Shown here one piece after another: positions 35,601 to 42,140 of a DNA stretch of 48,705 bases. Position 1 is the first letter of the stretch. Every line of letters starts with the position of its first letter. This DNA comes from Rariglobus sp. GTDB lineage: Bacteria > Verrucomicrobiota > Verrucomicrobiia > Opitutales > Opitutaceae. The stretch lies in NCBI GenBank assembly GCA_029266495.1, contig JAQSWS010000019.1:1-48705 (forward strand). The letters run 5' to 3'. Position numbers and translations under genes: made by a program. The notes below the pieces were generated by a model. The model ran no database searches and had not been told where the DNA came from. It saw nothing but the letters and a program-made list of their open reading frames with translations.

Positions 35601-36718
35601 TCACCGATGGCGATGATGCCGCGCGCAATTCGCCTCTTGCCGGTTGAGGGATCGGCGCCCACGGCGATGTGGAGAAGAGGGAGGCCGAAGAGAGTGCGGT
35701 GGCTGCGGTAGGAGAAACCGTAATTTCCCTGGGCGGGCGCGGCCGCGAGCGGCGTCACAGGTGGCGACGCGGGAGCGTGCGTGGTGGCGAAGGTTTCGAT
35801 CTGGGTTTTGAACTCGCTGGCGGCGGCGTAGCGGCGGGCGGGGTCTTTTTCGAGGGCGCGGAGGACGATTTCATCGAGACGGACATCAAGGTGGACGCGC
35901 GTCGAAGGGGGTTGAAGTTGGCCGGCGGCGGGGAGTTCGCCCGTGAGCATTTGATAGAACACGACACCGAGGGCGTAGAGATCGGCGCGGTGGTCGACCT
36001 CGGCGGGACGATCGCGTTGCTCGGGTGCCATGTAGGCGGGGGTGCCCATCAAGCCGCCTTCGGCGGAATGACCAATGACCAATGACGAATGACCAATGGC
36101 TTCGGCGGACGGCGTGGTGGTGGTGAGCTTGGCGATGCCGAAGTCGGCGATCTTTACCCGGCCGAGGCGGTCGACGAGGATGTTTTCCGGTTTGATGTCG
36201 CGGTGGATGAGACCGCGGTCGTGCGCGTATTGGAGGGCGTCGCACAAGGGCGGGACAATCGCGAGGGCTTCGCGCGGTGCGAGCCGGCCGGCGGCGAGGA
36301 GCTGGCGGAGGTTTACGCCGTCGACGAACTCCATCAGGATAAAGTAACGGCCGGCGGCGGTGCGTCCGAATTCGTAGAGGGTGACGATGCCCGAATGATT
36401 GAGCTGGGCGAGGGCGCGGGCCTCGCGAGTAAAGCGTTCGGCGAAACCGGGGTCGGCGTCCAGGCCGGGACGGAGGATTTTTAGCGCGACAAAGCGGTCG
36501 AGGTCGCGCTGCCGGGCCTTGTAGACGGCGCCCATGCCGCCGCGTCCGAGGAGTTCGATGATTTCAAGTCCGGGAAATTCGGCGGCGAGTTCCTCCGGGG
36601 TGGGCGGCGGCGCGGAGTTGGTGGCGGCGTGGGCGTCCGGCGCTTGCGTGGAGAGGCCAAGAGCCAGCAGGGCGGCGGGATCGGGTTCGCCGGAAAGAGG
36701 TGTGGTGGGTGAGGTCAT
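32648..36718 (-). CDS. transmembrane Ser/Thr protein kinase with Gly-rich membrane repeats, DUF1648-like segment and C-terminal SLBB domain
   Basis: A 1356-residue receptor-type kinase. The N-terminal PknB-like domain has GRGGMGAVYKA, ALKIL, HRDIKPEN with catalytic Asp174, DFG at Asp192, and GTPAYMAPEQ. The activation loop has an extra 14-residue stretch (about 204-217) coded by heptamer repeats. Residues ~359-453 are a striking Gly-rich periodic region (IAFGGIAMGGFTFGGISIGAF...). Then come several membrane segments, including a DUF1648-like motif (VAVHFTIAGQPDGW, near 550). The last ~600 residues should be outside the membrane and include an STN-like stretch (AGMTVSEAIDAI) and an SLBB domain (RVNVIGAVNRPGSY, TLLDALAAAGG). 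ATG 36718 is chosen over ATG 36769. It heads an operon with the SLBB protein, an unknown protein, the ASCH protein and the sigma factor. Likely role: envelope sensing; ligand unknown. Confidence 0.88.
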   Translation of the reverse strand: MTSPTTPLSGEPDPAALLALGLSTQAPDAHAATNSAPPPTPEELAAEFPGLEIIELLGRGGMGAVYKARQRDLDRFVALKILRPGLDADPGFAERFTREARALAQLNHSGIVTLYEFGRTAAGRYFILMEFVDGVNLRQLLAAGRLAPREALAIVPPLCDALQYAHDRGLIHRDIKPENILVDRLGRVKIADFGIAKLTTTTPSAEAIGHSSLVIGHSAEGGLMGTPAYMAPEQRDRPAEVDHRADLYALGVVFYQMLTGELPAAGQLQPPSTRVHLDVRLDEIVLRALEKDPARRYAAASEFKTQIETFATTHAPASPPVTPLAAAPAQGNYGFSYRSHRTLFGLPLLHIAVGADPSTGKRRIARGIIAIGEVSQGFIAFGGIAMGGFTFGGISIGAFSYGGLVLALFAYGGLGIGALAAFAGLALAPVALGGLALGWYAFGGSAWGVHASSPAHHDPAAIEFFSPWAREFTQIAGFASFPIMALGFAVMFSAIEIARRHASSHKAAPTAPATDDPPRPPLPLLPASILVFFLFCLCGSLQFAAKNFPAQVAVHFTIAGQPDGWAERGVALLVLLLIGVGVSFFIPCLFALPRFLPALFIDLPHQDFWLSPQRAPATHARLLREGFWVAAFIAAFFWGLQILWHWAHLKSPPHFPMAGLWVLTGFVLAALTLRVVRLFRVFKHPERAAHLPPPSKVAGALRPLAPWLLILLTFMGIILPVSTALDILRTHKATAASTARNQDLPAPKPPSFRFGPVREITLPRTRPTAYDFDHGRFVDYKSTRKHPHGIQASSDWHAEHGTDIFADPDSYRPGVLFLGTELAEVAPEIWDAPADEAARHAGKPSQGLMTFIPAPASNQAPATRVYRTPQKTLVLVQLLGATDAADVILRYKTIHSADASDSTEDQRSIHFDRAGDTMQNIVQRLRLDHGLRLSFENLDFTIADAKTAAQIIAEADRNAPYSKLEEALLKLARESKDPNTLLDLGTRYQGTINGDSVPDFLTRLTADTPYLARKIGATWLIQPRADSRLAFPVTLKTAGMTVSEAIDAITKQSPGNRPIATGMVFAMPVAPGVDPTPWLSVQSPELDFKATPAIEALCKLTESARPGSVWELAGYQKSRMLSVAPSPADDILPVINTTQAWLTGIDREGYSTAWRDASPLLRSEITMEKFSAAMLGTRAPLGKAHVRRLRSATPLTQLPGGRYLLMQFDTKFDSAPAAVETVTFVHESDGIWRAAGYFINPALALSAPPTLQTTTQAPGPSVTDSGPATRVNVIGAVNRPGSYPLPAESTLLDALAAAGGWTATANLKKVSILPRSSDGSPVQPRNHDALAILKGEASNPLLPTQASISIPERFLD
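36059..36108. repeat. heptamer-repeat insertion with 8-bp direct repeats inside the kinase gene
   Basis: About 4.5 units of the AATGACC heptamer (36067-36098, one unit with a C-to-G change) lie between two copies of TTCGGCGG (36059-36066 and 36101-36108). Insert plus one flank is 42 bp, so the reading frame is kept. The unit is identical to the array at 7813-7895. Confidence 0.9.
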
Positions 36719-36799
36719 GGTGGCGGGAGAACGAAGGCTCCTGTCACTTACTGAGGAAGCGGCGGGCAAACGTTACAGCCGGCTTTTCGACGCTCACAA

Positions 36800-36842
36800 G
36801 CCTCTCTCGCCAGAGGCCGGAGGGCGGCTTGCGACCCTCCGG
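36800..36842 (-). terminator. tandem hairpins between kimA and the kinase gene
   Basis: Two adjacent stems follow the kimA stop on the minus strand: CCGGAGGG / CCCTCCGG (36817-36842, 10-base loop) and GCCTCT / AGAGGC (36800-36817). No T-run follows, so termination would be weak or factor-dependent. The kinase promoter should lie in the same 140-bp gap. Confidence 0.45.
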
Positions 36843-36858
36843 CTATTATGGGAGGCGG

Positions 36859-38817
36859 TCAGCCAGTCATCTTCACGGGCAGGATGATGAACGGCAGGTT
36901 TTCCAGGAAGAAACGCCGTTGGAGGATGAAGACCGTGTGGTTGTGCAACCAGCGGGTGAGGCGCGTTTCGCGTTCGAACAGGAGCTGCCCGGAGAAAAAC
37001 ACGGCGTTGGCGTAACGTTCCCGCAGCGCGGTGGAGAGCCGCAGGATTTCCTCCACGGTATCGGTCCCGACGGAGGCGACTGCCTCGGCGCCGTAGCCGC
37101 GCGCATGGGCAAAGCTGACGTAACGCCGGCCGCTTCCGGCGACGTGCGTGCGCAAGGCTTCGAGGTCATCGGCACCTTTGAAATTACCCGCGTCGACCAC
37201 GCCGACTTGCACGAACACGTAGTTGCGGAAGGTGTCGCCGAAAACACGCGGGACATTGAGCAGGGTGTGAAGACCGAGGCCGTTGTAGCCATTGACGAGG
37301 ATAACCGCGGTGCGTGCTCCCGGGTCGAGCGGCGGGGTGGGGACGGCGGTGATCGTTTCCGTTTCGGTTCCGAACTGCGTCAAGTGGTCCAGCCGATGGA
37401 GCTGCCGGCTGACCTTGTGATAGTGGCTTTTGATGGCAAAGGCCGCGGCGACGAGCACACCGGTGACGAGCAACGTGGCCCAGCCGCCGTCAAAGAATTT
37501 AACCACTGTCAGCGAGACGAGGATAAACGTGGTGAGGAGCAGGCCGAAGCCATTAATGGCGAGTTTACGCCGCCAGTCCTGCGCGGTGAGACGTTCTTTC
37601 CACCAGTGGCGCACCATGCCGAGCTGCGAGAGTGAGAACGTGATGAAGACGTTGATACTGTAAAGCACCACGAGAAGGCCGACGGAGCCGCGCGTCACCA
37701 CGAGCATCACAAGGGCCGCGCTGCCCATGAGCAGCACGCCGTTTTGCGCGACGAAGCGGTCGCTTAGGTTCGCAAAGCGTGTCGGGAACCAGCGGTCGAG
37801 CGCCATGTTGGCGAGCACGCGGGGGCCATCGAGAAATCCGGCTTGTGCGGCGATCAGCAGCAGGGCGGCCTCGGAGGCGAGGGTCGTGAAGACAAAGCCG
37901 GTCGAAAGTCCGGAGGGCCAGCCGGCGGTCATGCGCTCGAAGAGCACCGCGTTGAGCGTCTTGCCCTCCTGGGGGCTGACGCCGAACACGAGATACGCCA
38001 GGAGCAGGCCGGCGGCGGTGATCGCAAGGGAGGCCCCCATGTAGATCATCGTCCGACGGCCGGTTTGCACGCGCGGCTCGCGGAGAATGGGCAGACCATT
38101 GCTCACCGCCTCGATCCCGGTGTAGGTGCCGGCACCCATGCTGTAGGCCTTGAGCAGCAGCGCGAGCAGACCGAACCAGCCGAGTTCCTGGCTCACGGAA
38201 TGGACTTCGCGCATGGTATCCATCGGCATGGCTTGAATGCCGGAAAAATGGGTGCTGAGCGCATATACGATGACGAATACGTGCGTCCCGATGAACAGGA
38301 AGAAGACCGGAACGAACAACATGACGGATTCACGCACGCCGCGCAGGTTGAGCAACGTGAGCCCCGCGACCGCGGCGAAGGCGAGGGGAAGTTTCCATGC
38401 GAGCCAGTGCGCGGGCAGCAGGCTGAAAAGCGCATCCGCGCCGCCGGCAACCGAGATCGTGATGGTGAGCACGTAGTCGATGAGCAACGCGCTGCCCGAG
38501 ACCACGCCGGCGGCGGGCGAGAGCAGTTTACTCGCGACGAGGTAGCCGCCGCCGCCCGAGGGAAACAACGCGATGATCTGCGAATAGCTCGCGCAGATCG
38601 CCACGATGGTGATGACCGAGGCGAGTGCCACGAAGAGGCTGAGGTGGTGATTCGAGCCGAGCGCCTTGAAGGTTTCCTCGGGGCCGTAGCAGGAGGACGA
38701 GAGCCCATCGGCACCGAGGCCCACCCAGGCGAAAACCGCGACCAGCGAGACCTTGTGGAAAAGATCGCGGTCGGCGAGCGAGCGCGCCTTGCCGAAAAAA
38801 ATGGTCTTAAGCGACAT
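36859..38817 (-). CDS. kimA: KimA-like APC-family potassium importer
   Basis: A 652-residue transporter with about 12 membrane segments followed by a soluble C-terminal domain, the layout of Bacillus KimA (YdaO), a high-affinity proton-coupled K+ importer. Matching pieces are GADGLSSSCYGPEE, SQIIALFPSGGGGYLVASKLL, GSALLIDYVLTITISVAGGADAL, LNLRGVRES, GIEAVSNGLPILREP, FSLSQLGM and the C-terminal FSGQLLFE...WLHNHTVFIL. The soluble end (TAVILVNGYNGLGLHTLL) resembles the USP-like dimer domain of KimA. ATG 38817 (MSLKTIFFGKARSL) aligns with the family start. An upstream GTG at 38913 would add a Pro-rich, repeat-coded stretch. A c-di-AMP riboswitch lies in its leader, as for Bacillus kimA. K+ as substrate is therefore well supported but untested. 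Confidence 0.87.
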   Translation of the reverse strand: MSLKTIFFGKARSLADRDLFHKVSLVAVFAWVGLGADGLSSSCYGPEETFKALGSNHHLSLFVALASVITIVAICASYSQIIALFPSGGGGYLVASKLLSPAAGVVSGSALLIDYVLTITISVAGGADALFSLLPAHWLAWKLPLAFAAVAGLTLLNLRGVRESVMLFVPVFFLFIGTHVFVIVYALSTHFSGIQAMPMDTMREVHSVSQELGWFGLLALLLKAYSMGAGTYTGIEAVSNGLPILREPRVQTGRRTMIYMGASLAITAAGLLLAYLVFGVSPQEGKTLNAVLFERMTAGWPSGLSTGFVFTTLASEAALLLIAAQAGFLDGPRVLANMALDRWFPTRFANLSDRFVAQNGVLLMGSAALVMLVVTRGSVGLLVVLYSINVFITFSLSQLGMVRHWWKERLTAQDWRRKLAINGFGLLLTTFILVSLTVVKFFDGGWATLLVTGVLVAAAFAIKSHYHKVSRQLHRLDHLTQFGTETETITAVPTPPLDPGARTAVILVNGYNGLGLHTLLNVPRVFGDTFRNYVFVQVGVVDAGNFKGADDLEALRTHVAGSGRRYVSFAHARGYGAEAVASVGTDTVEEILRLSTALRERYANAVFFSGQLLFERETRLTRWLHNHTVFILQRRFFLENLPFIILPVKMTG

Positions 38818-38848
38818 GGCGGGCGGCGGTGTTGAGGTTGCGACGCGT

Positions 38849-38884
38849 GGTGATGGCGCAGGCGGTGGTGATGGCGCAGGCGGT
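38849..38884. repeat. 18-bp tandem duplication in the kimA leader
   Basis: GGTGATGGCGCAGGCGGT occurs twice in perfect tandem (38849-38866 and 38867-38884), just upstream of the chosen kimA start and downstream of the riboswitch. Read on the minus strand in the kimA frame it would code a PPPAPSPPPAPS stretch if the upstream GTG were used. Confidence 0.9.
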
Positions 38885-39019
38885 GGCGAGGTGCGGGCGC
38901 GAGTGCGCCCCACCGAAGGTCGTGAGGACCGGTGTATTCATTGAGTTTTGTCTCCAACAGGCGCCCGGGGGCGCGTTTAAGCCGGGGAGACCATGGAACG
39001 CGCACCTGCGCGCCCCAGC

Positions 39020-39190
39020 GGATCACCCTTCCATTTGCCGACGAGGTTAGCTGACGGGCTGGGTGCTGGAAGGTCACCCTGGCCGGCGGTTGCCCGCGGC
39101 CATACGCCCCGTCCGCAGCCGTGAGGCTGCGGAATTTGGGTCCCCCGTGCCGACACCGAGGAAGCGGTGCGGCTTAGGCTTGAGATACCG
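39020..39190 (-). promoter_or_regulatory. ydaO/yuaA-type c-di-AMP riboswitch
   Basis: Read on the minus strand, the region carries the class hallmarks in the right order. GGGGGACCCAAAT comes first, then a perfect TCCGCAGCC/GGCTGCGGA stem with loop, then GGGGCG and a second variable stem. CCCGTCAGCTAACCTCGT follows, and then GGC and AAGGG. In Bacillus ydaO the same blocks read GGGGGACCCAA, GGGGUGAAUC and CCGUCAGCUAACCUCGUAAGC. Binding of c-di-AMP normally turns the downstream gene off. A GC-rich stem (38961-38974, GCGCCC/GGGCGC) between aptamer and gene might belong to the expression platform. Exact ends are approximate. Confidence 0.88.
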
Positions 39191-39324
39191 ATAAAGAACT
39201 CCGTGACGCTTCCCTTAACGACAGGGCGAAGCAACTGCGGCGTTTGTAACGGATATCGGCGCACCCCGCTTGCCAGGCATTTTTTTAAGCTCTGCTTTTG
39301 CCAATGGAGCCTGCACTCTGCGCC

Positions 39325-41217
39325 ATGGAAAAACGTAAATTCGCCGAGCTCGGGCTGTCCGCCGAGGTATTGAAGGCCGTGGACAAGATGGGTTTTGAAG
39401 AGGCTTCGCCCATTCAAACTGCCGTCATTCCCTTGCTGCTCTCCGGCCGCGATGTTGTCGGCCAGTCGGCCACCGGTTCGGGCAAAACCGCCGCGTTCGG
39501 CATCCCCGCAGTCGAGAAGGTCGATCCCAAGAAGAAGGCTGTGCAGGTCCTGATCCTTTGCCCCACGCGCGAACTCGCCGTGCAGGTTGCCGAGGAAATC
39601 GCCAAGCTCGCCACCTTCAAATCAGGCGTGCGCGAGGTGCCGATTTTCGGTGGCCAGCCGTATGACCGTCAGATTCGCGCCCTCGAGGCCGGTGCGCAGA
39701 TCGTGATCGGCACGCCCGGTCGCGTGATGGACCACATGGAGCGTGGCACGCTGCGTCTCGACAATCTGAAGATGATCATTCTCGACGAGTGTGATCGCAT
39801 GTTGGACATGGGTTTCCGCGACGACATCGAGAAAATCCTTTCCGAGACGCCGGACACCCGCCAGTCGCTGTTCTTCTCGGCCACGATGCCTCCGGCGATT
39901 CAGGCGATGATCAATCGCTTCCTCCCGAATCCCGAGTGGGTCAAGATCGCCGCCCAAGCGCAGAACGCCCCGCAGGTGGACCAGGTTTATTTCGAGGTCG
40001 ATCGCCGCTACAAGATCGACGTGCTGACGCGCCTGATCGATCTCTACGATTTCCGCTACGGCATCATTTTCTGCTCCACCAAAGTCATGGTGGACGAACT
40101 CGACGAGCATCTCCACGCCCGCGGCTATGCGACCGATCGCCTCCATGGCGACATCACGCAGTCAACCCGCACGCGCGTGATGGAGAAGTTCAAGCGCCGC
40201 GGATTTGAGTTCCTGGTCGCCACCGACGTGGCGGCGCGTGGTCTCGACGTGGACGATCTCGAAGTGGTCTTTAATTTCGACCTGCCGAACGATGCCGAAG
40301 ATTACACGCATCGCGTGGGTCGCACGGGGCGCGCAGGCAAGACCGGCCGCGCATTTACGTTTGTCGCCGGCCGCGAGCTCTACGGTCTGCAAAACATGAT
40401 CCGCTACGGAAAGCTCAAGATCCGCCGCGAAAACGTGCCGTCACTCGACCAGGTCGAGGAGGCGCGCGAGAATGTGTTTTTTGAGAAGGTGCGCGCGGTC
40501 CTTGAGGCCGGAAAGTATATCAAGCAGGACCGTTTCATCGACCGTTTGATGGAGCAGGGCTATCCGAGCACCGACGTGGTGTCGGCGTTGTTGCACATGA
40601 TGCATGGCGGCGGGGACAAGCCCGAGGCGGCGGCGGCTCCGGCGGCGAAGGCGTTGCCCAAGCCGATGCCGAAGCCCGCCGCGCATACGCCGGCTCCGGC
40701 TTACGTGCCCGAGGTTGCGCCGCCCAAGAGCGCAGTGCCGGCGGCGTTCGCCAAGGTCGCCAATAAACCGAAGGTGCCGGCGCCCGCGCCGCAAGCGGAG
40801 CGCCCGGCGTTCCAAGGCAATGCGCCAAAGGTGGCCGAAGACGCCCCGGTGTCCGTCGAGCCGTCGGCGCAGGAGCGTGCATTGTTTGAAAATGAAGCAC
40901 CCGCACCAGTGCGTCCCAGCAAACAGAAATTCCAACGCGCGGCCCGCACGGGTCGTGAACCAGGGATGACGACGTTGTTTTTCAATGTGGGTCGCAAGCA
41001 GCTGATCACACCGGCCGATCTCGTCGGCAAGGTCGCGGGCGTCACCCGTCTGCCGGCCAACGTGGTCGGCGCGATGGACATTCATCAAAGCCATACGCTG
41101 GTGGACGTGACGACCGAGCATGTGCCGTTGATCCTTCAAAAGCTGAAGGGCATCCGTGTGAAAAACGTCGCTCTGGAGCCGGCGGTGGCGACGGACGAAG
41201 ATCGCGCGGCAGAGTAA
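39325..41217 (+). CDS. deaD: DeaD/CsdA-like DEAD-box (DECD) RNA helicase
   Basis: A 630-residue ATP-dependent RNA helicase. Motifs: GFEEASPIQTAVIP, SATGSGKT, PTRELAVQ, GTPGR, DECD (Cys in place of Ala), SATMPP, IFCSTKVMVDEL, DVAARGLDV, HRVGRTGR. An Ala/Pro/Lys-rich linker (about residues 440-540) leads to a C-terminal DbpA-type RNA-binding domain (MTTLFFNVGRKQLITPADLVGKVAGVT). This layout matches DeaD/CsdA, which helps ribosome assembly and RNA decay, often in the cold. ATG 39325 (MEKRKFAEL) is preferred to ATG 39298. It is divergent from kimA, with both promoters and the riboswitch in between. Confidence 0.9.
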   Translation: MEKRKFAELGLSAEVLKAVDKMGFEEASPIQTAVIPLLLSGRDVVGQSATGSGKTAAFGIPAVEKVDPKKKAVQVLILCPTRELAVQVAEEIAKLATFKSGVREVPIFGGQPYDRQIRALEAGAQIVIGTPGRVMDHMERGTLRLDNLKMIILDECDRMLDMGFRDDIEKILSETPDTRQSLFFSATMPPAIQAMINRFLPNPEWVKIAAQAQNAPQVDQVYFEVDRRYKIDVLTRLIDLYDFRYGIIFCSTKVMVDELDEHLHARGYATDRLHGDITQSTRTRVMEKFKRRGFEFLVATDVAARGLDVDDLEVVFNFDLPNDAEDYTHRVGRTGRAGKTGRAFTFVAGRELYGLQNMIRYGKLKIRRENVPSLDQVEEARENVFFEKVRAVLEAGKYIKQDRFIDRLMEQGYPSTDVVSALLHMMHGGGDKPEAAAAPAAKALPKPMPKPAAHTPAPAYVPEVAPPKSAVPAAFAKVANKPKVPAPAPQAERPAFQGNAPKVAEDAPVSVEPSAQERALFENEAPAPVRPSKQKFQRAARTGREPGMTTLFFNVGRKQLITPADLVGKVAGVTRLPANVVGAMDIHQSHTLVDVTTEHVPLILQKLKGIRVKNVALEPAVATDEDRAAE

Positions 41218-41222
41218 GGGAA

Positions 41223-41305
41223 GAAGTCCAGAGTCTAGAGCTGCGAGTCCAGAGCAGAGTCCAACCGTTTTCGGACCGCACTCCTGGCTCTAGACTCCGG
41301 GCTTC
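41223..41305. repeat. 83-bp inverted repeat after deaD
   Basis: Left arm GAAGTCCAGAGTCTAGAGC (41223-41241) pairs with right arm GGCTCTAGACTCCGGGCTTC (41286-41305) with few mismatches. The interior repeats the words GAGTCCAGAG and AGAGTCC. It starts 6 bp after the deaD stop and could act as a terminator or be a small palindromic extragenic element. Confidence 0.75.
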
Positions 41306-41387
41306 TGGCTGGCTTGAGCCCGTCACCGGAAGTTTACGGGGCGGCCCTTGACACGTCTCCACACGGCAACTACTCGTCAGAGCCCAT

Positions 41388-42005
41388 ATGGAGGCTGTGC
41401 TCGATCAACCTGTGTTGGTCCTAAATCGCCTGTGGCAGGCGGTGAATGTCATCGGCGCGAAACGCGCCTTCGGTTTGTTGTCGAGAGGTCACGCGAGCGT
41501 CGTTCATCACCACGCTGACGACTTTCGTGTTTTTAACCTCATGGATTGGGTGGATTTCTCGCAGAGCAATCCGCCGCTGGACGCCATGGACCAGGTGCAC
41601 ACGCCGCGCACGACGATCCGTCTGCCGCGGGTCATCCTGCTCGCGTATTTCGACCGGCTGCCGTCGAAGGAACTGAAGCTCACGCGTAACAACGTCTTCG
41701 AGCGCGACAAGGAGACCTGCCAGTATTGCGGGCGTATTTTCGAGCGCGAGGACTTGAATCTCGACCACGTGATTCCGCGCGACCACGGCGGCAAGACGAC
41801 TTGGGAAAACATCGTGTGCTCGTGCATCAAGTGTAACTCGAAAAAGGCCAACCGTCTTCCGCACCAGGCGAGCATGCGGCTCATTCGCAAGCCGGTGAAA
41901 CCCAAGTGGCGTCCGGTGATCTCGCTGGTGCTCGGCAACAAGGAGCGCGAGCGTTGGAAGGATTTCCTCGATCTCGCCTACTGGAACGTCGAGCTGGAGG
42001 ACTGA
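41388..42005 (+). CDS. HNH-family endonuclease
   Basis: A 205-residue protein. The N-terminal VLVLNRLWQAVNVIGAKRAFGLLSRG is typical of a widespread single-gene HNH family. The nuclease core reads CQYCG, DLNLDHVIPRDHGGKTTWENIV, CIKCNSKKANRLP, giving two CxxC zinc pairs around the His-Asn-His site. The family is often found outside restriction or phage context, and its cellular role is not settled. No methylase or phage gene adjoins it. Confidence 0.85.
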   Translation: MEAVLDQPVLVLNRLWQAVNVIGAKRAFGLLSRGHASVVHHHADDFRVFNLMDWVDFSQSNPPLDAMDQVHTPRTTIRLPRVILLAYFDRLPSKELKLTRNNVFERDKETCQYCGRIFEREDLNLDHVIPRDHGGKTTWENIVCSCIKCNSKKANRLPHQASMRLIRKPVKPKWRPVISLVLGNKERERWKDFLDLAYWNVELED

Positions 42006-42033
42006 GGCGCCGGACGGCTGCGTGGAGACGAAG

Positions 42034-42133
42034 TTTTAACGCAAGGCCGCAGAGACTGTCATGGCTGCAAAGGAGAGCGGCTTTCTCGGGGGATACTTTG
42101 CGCTCCTCGCCTCCTTGCGTCTTTGCGTTAAAA
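42034..42133. repeat. 100-bp inverted-repeat element, copy B
   Basis: Starts TTTTAACGCAAGG and ends CTTTGCGTTAAAA; exactly 100 bp, as copy A at 29491-29590. The interior again contains GCAAAG/CTTTGC words but is otherwise different. It lies between the HNH gene and the stop of the TonB-dependent receptor, at the meeting point of convergent genes. Confidence 0.8.
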
Positions 42134-42140
42134 AGTTCGT

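Noticed and set aside
38818-38913. GTG start at 38913 for kimA
   Set aside because: It would add a Pro-rich, tandem-repeat-coded stretch, while the family start aligns with ATG 38817.
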